Of a stretch of DNA of 6,765 bases, positions 1 through 5,163 are shown in pieces. The stretch is from Opitutia bacterium (GTDB lineage Bacteria > Verrucomicrobiota > Verrucomicrobiia > Opitutales > Seribacteraceae). How positions within the stretch are numbered: the stretch's first letter is position 1; each line of letters starts with the position of its first letter. The stretch is from assembly GCA_018695085.1 (NCBI GenBank), contig JABHOU010000672.1, positions 1-6,765 of the forward strand, given 5' to 3'. The position numbers were made by a program, and so were the translations under genes. Under the pieces are notes generated by a model, which was given only the letters and a program-made list of their open reading frames with translations, searched no databases and had not been told where the DNA came from.

Positions 1-90
1 ACCGAGCTTAGCCTCGAAGGAAACATAACTACGGAAGACCAGAAGACATTGCTTAGGAATGCCCTGCCGAACTGTAAAATCTCATTCTAA
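1..90 (+). CDS. C-terminal end of a leucine-rich-repeat protein (5' truncated by window edge)
   Basis: Reading frame 1 is open from the first base to TAA at 88-90, giving 29 residues. They align without gaps, apart from one residue, to the last residues of the complete LRR lipoprotein that follows: TELSLEGN here against TELHLKGN there, and RNALPNCKISF here against KKALPNCEILF there. This shows the last LRR strand and the C-terminal cap of a close paralogue, so two LRR genes lie in tandem. Everything upstream, including any signal peptide, lies outside the window. The next gene starts 102 nt downstream. Seen: the frame and the alignment. Inferred: that the missing part is also an LRR lipoprotein. 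Confidence 0.8.
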   Translation, partial: TELSLEGNITTEDQKTLLRNALPNCKISF

Positions 91-192
91 ACATAAAAAG
101 GAAAAGCGTTTCGCAACAACCCTTGACTAATCTCTTCAACTCTTGGAGCAGGAGCTTGTTCTAGTAAACGCATTTGGCATAGCCAGGGATCA

Positions 193-1359
193 ATGAAACT
201 TAGCTATATAGTAAGTGGATTACTCGCGCTGTTCACCTCGTCCTGTGACCGTGTGAATGACGATTTGGGCGAAACCGATGCAGGAGCGTTTTCCGAACCA
301 TCGCTAATTGCGAAGTGCGAAGCTTGCGGGAATGCTATCTCCAAGCAAGCCGAAGAATGCCCTATGTGCGGTCATCCGAACCCCATTTTCATTACAGAAG
401 AAAAGAGGAGAGCAAAGGATGCAAAGAGACTTGCCGAAGTTGAGGAGAAGAACCGGAACGAAGTGGAAACTAAAAGACTTAGAGAGATGGAAAGAAAGGC
501 GCTTGCCGAGATGGAGACCCAAAGCATTGCCGAGGCGGAAGCGAAAAGACAGGACGAAAAGGCAAAGGCACTTATCGAGGAAGCAAAGAGACGAGACGGA
601 GGGGAAACCGAGCTCGAAGCACGAGGCGATCCTGCCGTTGTGGCGCAGATTCACAGGGCAAAAGAAATAGGGGCCACCTATGTGCGCCTAGTCAGCAATG
701 GGATCACAGACGTCACCCCACTGGCGGAACTCACCAAGTTGGAGGAACTCGACCTTTGGAACAACCGAATCACTGACGTTACCCCACTGGCAAAGCTAAG
801 CAATCTTGAGGAACTGGATCTTTGGGGCAACCAAGTCACCGACGTCACCCCACTGGCCGGATTGAAAAACTTAACCAAACTGGTGCTCGTCGGCAACCGA
901 GTCACAGACCTCACGCCGCTGGCGGGATTGAACAAGCTAACCAAGCTTTACCTACCAATAAACCAGATCACGGACCTCACGCCATTGGCGAATCTGAAAA
1001 ACCTCACCAAACTCGTGCTGCTAGGCAACCAAATCACCGACCTCACGCCGCTGGCGGGATTGAACAAGTTAACCAAGCTCTACTTACCAAAAAACCAAAT
1101 CACGGATATCGGGCCATTGGTAAACCTGACCAACTTGACAACGCTAAACCTCAGCAACAACCGAGTCACGGACCTCATCCCCTTGAAGAGCTTAACCAAA
1201 CTGGAGACATTGTGGATCAGCGACAACCAAGTCACCGACGTCACGCCGATTGCAGGTCTTAGCAAACTAACCGAGTTGCACCTCAAAGGAAATAAAATCA
1301 CCGACGCGCAGCAGGCCATCCTCAAAAAAGCCCTCCCGAACTGCGAAATCCTGTTTTGA
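193..1359 (+). CDS. Leucine-rich-repeat lipoprotein with zinc-ribbon and coiled-coil stalk
   Basis: The protein has 388 residues. Residues 1-18 look like a lipoprotein signal peptide: MKLS, a hydrophobic core, then TSSC with C18 as the lipidation candidate. The lipobox is not ideal because Thr sits at -3. Residues 42-59 hold two CxxC pairs (C42/C45 and C56/C59) in the pattern of a small zinc ribbon. Residues about 69-142 are almost all Glu, Lys, Arg and Ala and should form a long charged coiled coil. Residues 171-368 are nine consecutive 22-residue LRRs of internalin/SDS22 type (ITDVTPLA..L..L..L.L..N), followed by a 20-residue cap. ATG 193 is chosen because it gives the signal peptide and has AGGG five to eight bases upstream. 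The LRR horseshoe is probably a protein-binding surface held off the membrane by the coiled coil; the ligand is unknown. A cytoplasmic zinc-ribbon protein with a chance hydrophobic start is the alternative. Confidence 0.88.
   Translation: MKLSYIVSGLLALFTSSCDRVNDDLGETDAGAFSEPSLIAKCEACGNAISKQAEECPMCGHPNPIFITEEKRRAKDAKRLAEVEEKNRNEVETKRLREMERKALAEMETQSIAEAEAKRQDEKAKALIEEAKRRDGGETELEARGDPAVVAQIHRAKEIGATYVRLVSNGITDVTPLAELTKLEELDLWNNRITDVTPLAKLSNLEELDLWGNQVTDVTPLAGLKNLTKLVLVGNRVTDLTPLAGLNKLTKLYLPINQITDLTPLANLKNLTKLVLLGNQITDLTPLAGLNKLTKLYLPKNQITDIGPLVNLTNLTTLNLSNNRVTDLIPLKSLTKLETLWISDNQVTDVTPIAGLSKLTELHLKGNKITDAQQAILKKALPNCEILF
703..1296 (+). repeat. Nine tandem 66-bp units encoding 22-residue LRRs
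   Basis: Nine in-frame units of exactly 66 bp with no insertions encode residues 171-368 of the LRR lipoprotein. Units 4 and 6 are nearly identical at DNA level around the codons for LAGLNKLTKL. Units 3 and 5 are also alike (KNLTKLVL). The most recent change was therefore probably duplication of a two-unit, 132-bp block rather than of single repeats. Confidence 0.85.
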
Positions 1360-1437
1360 CTAAAGCAAGCCGAAGGCGTCCCGATACTTCTCAAAAACCC
1401 CGCTTGACCTGAACTACTGCCGGTATTGGATGGAGGG
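1358..1437 (+). repeat. Intergenic leader module, copy 1 (promoter-like)
   Basis: This copy starts with GACTAAAGCA, overlapping the stop codon of the LRR gene. It contains the 16-nt core GGCGTCCCGATACTTC at 1375-1390, TTGACC at 1404-1409, a 16-nt spacer and TTGGAT at 1426-1431, then a GGAGGG purine run against the ATG at 1438. The same elements recur in the same order before 2174 and 2738. TTGACC/TTGGAT is a plausible but weak sigma70-type promoter. Its -10 lies only 6 nt from the start codon, so a transcript from it would be nearly leaderless. Function is inferred; conservation is seen. Confidence 0.6.
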
Positions 1438-1809
1438 ATGAAGAAGTTACTTGCCGCTATGTTCGTCGCCCTGCTGATGGTTGGGTGCGGACAGGATATC
1501 CTTCATGAAGCGGCAGAAGCTGGTAATTTGTAGCTTATCGAAAAAGAGATTGCGGAAGGAGCCAATATCAATTCCCAGAACGGCAGAGATGGAGAAACTC
1601 CCCTCCAGCGAGCTGCAACTAGAGGGCAACTTGAAGCTGCGGAGCTTTTGGTAAGCAAAGGTGCCGATGTGAATATTGGTCGTAAGAAGGATGGTCAGAC
1701 TGCATTAGATTTAGCTGAAGACAGGGGGCATGACGAACTTGCCGAACTTCTGAGGGGAAATGGTGCAAAAAGTTCCAGCGGAACTCTTGATGCGCCGCGA
1801 GGGCGGTAG
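1438..1809 (+). pseudogene. Ankyrin-repeat lipoprotein interrupted by an in-frame TAG
   Basis: From ATG 1438 the frame reads MKKLLAAMFVALLMVGCG, a lipoprotein signal with lipobox LMVGC (C17). It then enters an ankyrin repeat (HEAAEAGNL) and meets TAG at 1531-1533, codon 32. The same frame then stays open for 91 codons to TAG at 1807-1809 and is plainly ankyrin: AEGANIN, then TPLQRAA and ELLVSKGADVN, then TALDLAEDRG and ELLRGNGA, making about three repeats. The stop falls inside helix 1 of repeat 1, where a charged or polar residue is usual, so one substitution (for example from CAG, AAG or GAG) explains it. No in-frame ATG follows the stop, so re-initiation would need GTG or TTG. Without the stop the product would be a 123-residue periplasmic or surface lipoprotein. 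A sequencing error or TAG readthrough is possible. It lies 9 nt before the next gene. Confidence 0.8.
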
Positions 1810-1818
1810 GGTCGCGAA

Positions 1819-2100
1819 ATGAAGAAACTACTGGTCGCCACGTTCGTCGCCTTGCTGATGGTTGGGTGTGTGCGTGACCGATTAGTTGACTATTACGACA
1901 ACGGGCAGAAGAAGTGGGAACGCCACTGGAAGGGCCAAGAATTGGACGGTCCTGTTACTTGGTGGTACGAGAACGGGCAGAAGCGGCAGCAAATAAACTA
2001 CAAGGACGGCAAGGAGGATGGGTTTTTTATTTGGTGGGATGAAAATGGGACGGAAATACATCGCAAAACCTACAAGGACGGCGAACTAGTCGAAGACTAA
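1819..2100 (+). CDS. Short MORN-repeat (YwqK-like) lipoprotein
   Basis: The protein has 93 residues. It begins MKKLLVATFVALLMVGC, a lipoprotein signal with C17 as the lipidation site. Residues about 25-93 are nearly three MORN_2-type units, each with a W/Y-Y-E/D-NGQ-K turn and a YKDGKEDG turn, the pattern of proteins annotated as the YwqK-family antitoxin. The 15-nt motif around the NGQK codons recurs at 1897 and 1969, a 72-bp (24-residue) period. Compared with the paralogue at 2174 it lacks the LEYRNG/LPNEKTPFTGKAE segment after the signal, so it is a shortened version. The C-terminus TYKDGELVED is identical in both. It starts 9 nt after the broken ankyrin frame and has no leader module of its own, so it is probably co-transcribed with it. 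The SD is weak. MORN units usually bind proteins or membranes; YwqK itself is an immunity protein in Bacillus, but no partner toxin is visible here. Confidence 0.85.
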   Translation: MKKLLVATFVALLMVGCVRDRLVDYYDNGQKKWERHWKGQELDGPVTWWYENGQKRQQINYKDGKEDGFFIWWDENGTEIHRKTYKDGELVED

Positions 2101-2173
2101 ACCAGCCCGGAGGCGTCCCGATACTTCCAAAACCCCCGCTTGACCCAAACTGCCGCTGGTATTGGATGAAAGG
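2095..2173 (+). repeat. Intergenic leader module, copy 2 (promoter-like)
   Basis: This copy begins at the last codon and stop (GAC TAA) of the preceding MORN gene. It carries the 16-nt core at 2112-2127, TTGACC at 2140-2145, a 16-nt spacer and TTGGAT at 2162-2167, then the ATG at 2174. Distances between elements match copy 1 to within one base. DNA similarity continues upstream into the 3' coding end (about 2055) and downstream through the signal-peptide codons (about 2226), so the duplicated unit is larger than the gap between genes. Confidence 0.6.
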
Positions 2174-2665
2174 ATGAAAAAGTTACTTGCCGCTATATTC
2201 GTCGCCCTGCTGATGGTTGGGTGTGGAGACGTTACCGTTGACGTTGAAGATCTAGAGTATCGAAACGGGGTCAAATATCTACCTAATGAAAAAACTCCCT
2301 TTACCGGAAAGGCGGAGAGCTTCTACGAGAACGGGCAGAAGAAGGGGGAAGTGAACTTCAAGGACGGCAAGGAGGACGGGCTTTTTAGATGGTGGGGCGA
2401 GAACGGGCAGAAGGAGGCGGAAGGCACCTACAAGGAAGGCAAGGAGGACGGGCTTTGGACTTTTTGGTACGAGAACGGGCAGAAGAAATGGGAATGGAAC
2501 TACAAGGATGGTAAGCTATGGACTGCCATTGGATGGAAACCCAATGGCGAAAAGTGTCCCGAGAGCAATATTAAGGACTGGAATGGGGTTTGGGTTCTTT
2601 ACGACGACGACGGGACGGTATCGCATCGCAGGACCTACAAGGACGGCGAACTAGTCGAGGACTAA
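2174..2665 (+). CDS. MORN-repeat (YwqK-like) lipoprotein
   Basis: The start is set at ATG 2174 rather than the in-frame TTG at 2162, because the paralogues begin MKKLL at the same point and the TTG lies inside the conserved leader module. The protein has 163 residues. The signal peptide MKKLLAAIFVALLMVGC has C17 in the lipobox LMVGC. After a linker, residues 26-48 hold the LEYRNG...LPNEKTPFTGKAE segment that I recognise from YwqK-like proteins. MORN_2-type units of 24 residues follow from about 50 to 115 (YENGQKK, GENGQKE, YENGQKK, each with a KDGK or KEGK turn). A degenerate stretch comes next (GWKPNGEKCPESNIKDWNG), then a last unit ending TYKDGELVED. Likely an outer-membrane or periplasmic scaffold that binds another protein. 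An antitoxin/immunity role, as the family name suggests, has no support from neighbours here. Confidence 0.88.
   Translation: MKKLLAAIFVALLMVGCGDVTVDVEDLEYRNGVKYLPNEKTPFTGKAESFYENGQKKGEVNFKDGKEDGLFRWWGENGQKEAEGTYKEGKEDGLWTFWYENGQKKWEWNYKDGKLWTAIGWKPNGEKCPESNIKDWNGVWVLYDDDGTVSHRRTYKDGELVED
2327..2485 (+). repeat. 72-bp tandem repeats encoding MORN units
   Basis: The 15-mer GAGAACGGGCAGAAG starts at 2327, 2399 and 2471, an exact 72-bp (24-codon) period. The same 15-mer occurs at 1969 in the neighbouring gene, with a one-base variant at 1897, again 72 bp apart. The two genes therefore share period and DNA sequence, giving a ready substrate for homologous exchange between them. Confidence 0.8.
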
Positions 2666-2737
2666 AGCAGCCCAAAGGCGTCCCGATACTTCCACCCCCC
2701 CCTTGACCCAAACGACGGCGAGTGTTGGATGGAGGGC
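2660..2737 (+). repeat. Intergenic leader module, copy 3 (promoter-like)
   Basis: This is the third copy of the module. GACTAAAGCA at 2660 is identical to copy 1, the 16-nt core is at 2677-2692, TTGACC at 2703-2708, a 16-nt spacer, and TTGGAT at 2725-2730, followed by GGAGGGC and the ATG at 2738. A run of eight C lies just before TTGACC. The copy is intact although the gene behind it is not. Confidence 0.6.
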
Positions 2738-2872
2738 ATGAAGAAGTTATTAGCCGCTATGTTTGTCGCCCTCAAGCCCCTCAGGCAAATTGAAACTACT
2801 AAGCCGCAAATTCGGCGTCATCGCAGTAGTGTCAGCGTGATTGTTTTCCGAGCGGTCATGCGTCTTGACTAA
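2738..2872 (+). pseudogene. Orphan lipoprotein leader without payload
   Basis: ATG 2738 opens MKKLLAAMFVAL, the same signal-peptide start as the neighbouring lipoproteins. DNA similarity then ends abruptly after GTCGCCCT at about 2771. The frame runs on as a Lys/Arg-rich sequence (KPLRQIETTKPQIRRH...) to TAA at 2870-2872, 44 codons in all. The hydrophobic core is cut short and the LMVGC lipobox is missing, so it cannot mature as a lipoprotein. This looks like the remnant of a fourth array member whose payload was deleted. The alternative, a functional 44-residue peptide, is less likely because the tail shows no recognisable composition or motif. From here to the next gene (2873-2902) nothing distinct is seen. 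Confidence 0.65.
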
Positions 2873-2902
2873 GCGGTGTTTTTGTCATCACCTAATTTTG
2901 TC

Positions 2903-4339
2903 ATGCGATACTATTACATAGATGCCCAAGGCCAAACTCTTGGCCCGGTCGAAGAAGCTTATATTCGGGATTTACGGGCCAAGGGGATTGTCAACGATTC
3001 CACGCACCTGAACTTGGTAGGTTCCACCGATTGGCAAAGTCTGGAGGAACTATTGCCCGCGGAAGACCCTCCACCTCCACCACCACCTCCTCCCAGAATA
3101 GAGGATGCGGAACCTCCATTGAGTGGAAATTTATTAGTAGAAAGAAATGGTCAAAACTTTGGGCCTTATTCGGTTGCCGAGGCAAAGCAATACCTTGAAG
3201 GTGGGGAATTGTCGCAAACCGACAGTGCTTGCTGGGAAGGTGCCAGCGAGTGGCTTCCACTGAACCAGCTGTTGGCTCGTGCAGCCACTCCGTCGCCTGC
3301 CCCCGAGTCGCCCCGTCCTCAACTGGCTGACCAGTACGGCGAATCCAGCAAGACGAGCATATCGCCTGCCCCCGAGTCGCCCCGTCCTCAACTGGCAGAC
3401 CAGTACGCCGGATCCAGCAAGACGAGTACGTCACTTGACATCGATGGTCTCCTCGCTGATTTCAAGCAACAGTATGAAGTTATCTACGCTGGCAATGAGA
3501 ACAAAAACATGGGAGAAAAGGTATTCTTTGGCTCGGGAATTCCCTATGAAAAACTAATCGGTGCCTATGCTGGATATGCCTATGAGGCCAAGAGCAATAA
3601 CCACATCAACTTGGTTCTGCTCGACGATACTCTAAGCGGTGACTCCAAGAAAGGCTTTTTGGCCACGAATATGGGAGTTTATTTCAAAAACATGATGGAG
3701 AAGGGTAGCTTTATCGAGTGGTCGCAGATTCAATCGATTCAATCAAAGGCCGGTTTTTTGGGCAGCAAAATACTCATTAATCATACTCAGAAAATCGAAA
3801 TGCAGCCATGGCATGGGAAAATATTGGCTTCCTTGTTGGAAGAGGCGCTTAGATTTTTACGGAAGAATACCAAGCTGCTTGTACAAGGTTCCGCACCCTC
3901 CTCCACTTCCGATCCGAGCATGGCATCACCGAATCAACAATACCACTCTGACTTGGTGGACATCGATCCCGAAATCAAGCAGGCATACAGTCGACACTTC
4001 CTGATGCTTGAAGAGATGCTCTCGGAAGGCGAAATGGTGCATGCCATAGCTAGGGGCGTCGGAGGTTTCGGAAAGGCTGGCAAGGAAATTACGGCGGCTA
4101 CCAACAAGCGAATTTTGGTTTTTCGGCAGATCGTTAATTTGTTGATGCCTCAATTCGAGCAGGAAGAATTTTACTGGACTGACATCGAGTCCATCAAGGT
4201 AGTATCTGGAATGCTTATGTCCGAGATAGTCATCCGCACCCGAGGTGGGGAGTTTGCGATGAAAAACGTAAGCTCCGACGATGCCGCTGGGTTTGTTGCA
4301 TTTACGACTGGTTACCTCCAGCGATTGAAGTCTTCGTGA
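2903..4339 (+). CDS. GYF_2 (DUF4339) / PH-like multidomain protein
   Basis: ATG 2903 gives 478 residues beginning MRYYYIDAQGQTLGPV, the usual opening of a GYF_2 domain. A GTG at 2876 would add nine residues with no family support. Neither start has a clear SD. Residues 1-52 are GYF_2 (GPV, then STDWQSLEELL). Residues 56-64 are nine prolines. Residues about 77-124 are a second GYF_2-like unit (NGQNFGPYSVAEAK...SEWLPLNQLL). Residues 131-176 are a 23-residue linker present twice. Residues about 180-340 resemble a bacterial PH-like domain (LVLLDDTLSGDSKKGFLATNMGVYFK, split by me as one fold). Residues about 361-478 are a second, YokE-like one (LSEGEMVHAIARG, TNKRILVFR, FYWTDIESIKVV). There is no signal peptide or membrane helix, so it is probably cytoplasmic. 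GYF domains bind proline-rich peptides, so the internal Pro run may be a self-ligand. The assignment of the PH-like folds is by pattern and is less sure than the GYF calls. Confidence 0.85.
   Translation: MRYYYIDAQGQTLGPVEEAYIRDLRAKGIVNDSTHLNLVGSTDWQSLEELLPAEDPPPPPPPPPRIEDAEPPLSGNLLVERNGQNFGPYSVAEAKQYLEGGELSQTDSACWEGASEWLPLNQLLARAATPSPAPESPRPQLADQYGESSKTSISPAPESPRPQLADQYAGSSKTSTSLDIDGLLADFKQQYEVIYAGNENKNMGEKVFFGSGIPYEKLIGAYAGYAYEAKSNNHINLVLLDDTLSGDSKKGFLATNMGVYFKNMMEKGSFIEWSQIQSIQSKAGFLGSKILINHTQKIEMQPWHGKILASLLEEALRFLRKNTKLLVQGSAPSSTSDPSMASPNQQYHSDLVDIDPEIKQAYSRHFLMLEEMLSEGEMVHAIARGVGGFGKAGKEITAATNKRILVFRQIVNLLMPQFEQEEFYWTDIESIKVVSGMLMSEIVIRTRGGEFAMKNVSSDDAAGFVAFTTGYLQRLKSS
3293..3430 (+). 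repeat. Two tandem 69-bp copies in the linker of the GYF/PH protein
   Basis: The segment 3293-3361 is repeated at 3362-3430 with few mismatches. It encodes SPAPESPRPQLADQY followed by a Gly/Ser-Ser-Lys-Thr-Ser stretch, twice. The frame is kept (23 codons per copy), so the duplication lengthens the Pro/Ser-rich spacer between the GYF and PH-like parts. Confidence 0.85.
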
Positions 4340-4497
4340 GTCGGAGTAGCCTCGTTGGAATCTGAATCCTCGGTGGTGTCCGTCTCGACTCGTTCTACGA
4401 AAGAAGCGGTCAAGTCGTCTACCGTGAGGTTGGCGTTGGTATCATCTGCTCCCGTGGTGGAACCCGGAGCCTCGGTGTTTTGGGTATTTTCGGTCAT
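4312..4497 (-). CDS. Short acidic hypothetical ORF, possibly a truncated gene's 5' end
   Basis: On the minus strand ATG at 4497 opens a 61-residue, Thr/Asp/Glu-rich frame (MTENTQNTEAPGS..., then LTVDDLTASFVERVE) ending at TAA 4312-4314. The codons look used: third positions are rich in C (ACC, AAC, GAC, TTC), which a random shadow would not favour. No SD is obvious. I do not recognise a family. The last 9 codons run into the 3' end of the convergent GYF/PH gene, an overlap of 28 nt. The composition shifts there to HEDFNRWR, as if an original reading frame had been cut and now ends by chance. It could be a genuine small acidic protein, the N-terminal stump of a longer gene broken by arrival of the locus to its left, or a spurious ORF. 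Confidence 0.4.
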   Translation of the reverse strand: MTENTQNTEAPGSTTGADDTNANLTVDDLTASFVERVETDTTEDSDSNEATPTHEDFNRWR

Positions 4498-4704
4498 GTT
4501 GTAACTCTGCGCTTTGAAAAGTTCGCACTCTTGTCTGCATTGCCGAAGCAAATGCCTGCACAAGTATATTAACCGAAATTCCGGTTTTTTTGACAGGAAT
4601 CGTATAAACGGGGCAAAAACAAGGGTCTAACACCAAGAGAAACTACATCGCCGTAAACACCTTTCCTCTTGCTTGAGAAAGGAAAGGAGAAGAAAGTAAG
4701 TTTT
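4498..4704. promoter_or_regulatory. Divergent intergenic region
   Basis: This region separates the minus-strand acidic ORF from the membrane-protein gene on the plus strand. TTGACA (4590-4595) and TATAAA (4603-4608) are both present but only 7 nt apart, so they do not form a normal sigma70 promoter together. On the minus strand TATACT (complement of 4563-4568) could serve as a -10 without a good -35. A purine-rich stretch (4677-4697) precedes the ATG at 4705. No RNA gene is seen. Confidence 0.3.
4571..4591 (+). terminator. Weak hairpin followed by T run
   Basis: AACCG, a 6-nt loop, CGGTT, then further T residues resemble a small intrinsic terminator on the plus strand. The stem is only five pairs and it lies more than 200 nt after the nearest upstream plus-strand stop (4339). 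It could equally be a short operator-like inverted repeat. Confidence 0.25.
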
Positions 4705-5163
4705 ATGGGAAAAAACAAGAGATCCCGAGATGTCCTCGAAGCCATTCGTCGCAACACGGGCTATGCTACGGGAAGAGCTTTCAGTTTAGTCGCATCCGTG
4801 CTGACGGTCGTGGCTTGCGCTGGTCTACCTTGCTTGGTACCAGCCGTGAATGGAGATGAAATTCTACTTTCCCTTATTCTAATAGGAGCCTTGGGCGGTG
4901 TGGTGCCGGCTTTGCTGCTGAACCACTTGGCGAACGCAATTTTTGATGGAGCCGATTCCCTTGTCCAGATCGCCAAGTTTCAAGAACGTTCCCTGAGACG
5001 TCGCAACGATGCGCTCGATCTGGTGGAAAAGATTAGGGAAGAAGTGGAAGCGGATGATGAAAAACCCGAACCCGCCAAACCAGAAGAAAATCTCTCGGTG
5101 ATTCCACCCGTGGCAGAAGAAGAGAACGAACAAGAACTTCCTGAGAACGAAGAAGCATCCTGA
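4705..5163 (+). CDS. Small two-helix membrane protein with acidic C-terminal tail
   Basis: I do not recognise a family. ATG 4705 is preferred to the in-frame TTG at 4669, because it gives a compact basic N-terminus (MGKNKRSR) and follows a purine-rich stretch, although that lies rather far upstream. The product has 152 residues. Two hydrophobic segments are clear, about 24-48 (SLVASVLTVVACAG...) and 53-73 (ILLSLILIGALGGVVPALLL), joined by a very short turn (NGDE). Positive charges at the N-terminus and at 96-100 (SLRRR) predict both ends in the cytoplasm with a helical hairpin in the inner membrane. Residues about 79-116 look helical and amphipathic. From 117 the tail is Pro/Glu-rich and disordered (EKPEPAKPEEN, then EEENEQELPENEEAS). 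The same frame continues past TGA 5161 as acidic sequence to TAA 5242-5244. Neighbours give no functional hint. Confidence 0.75.
   Translation: MGKNKRSRDVLEAIRRNTGYATGRAFSLVASVLTVVACAGLPCLVPAVNGDEILLSLILIGALGGVVPALLLNHLANAIFDGADSLVQIAKFQERSLRRRNDALDLVEKIREEVEADDEKPEPAKPEENLSVIPPVAEEENEQELPENEEAS

Noticed and set aside
304..1394. Long minus-strand and alternate-frame ORFs across the LRR gene (for example 678-944, 1080-1394 minus; 822-1262 plus)
   Set aside because: They mirror the 66-bp periodic coding repeats of the real LRR frame, giving apparent repeat proteins with no recognisable family; they are shadows.
2700..2731. GTTGGAT at 2724-2730 fits the integron attC core form GTTRRRY, suggesting a gene-cassette array
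   Set aside because: The other two module copies have TATTGGAT instead, and no matching RYYYAAC partner or attC-like folded palindrome is seen at the right distance. The repeats fit tandem duplication better than integron cassettes.
4590..4608. TTGACA followed by TATAAA as a strong promoter for the membrane protein
   Set aside because: The spacing is only 7 nt, far from the 16-18 nt that sigma70 promoters need.
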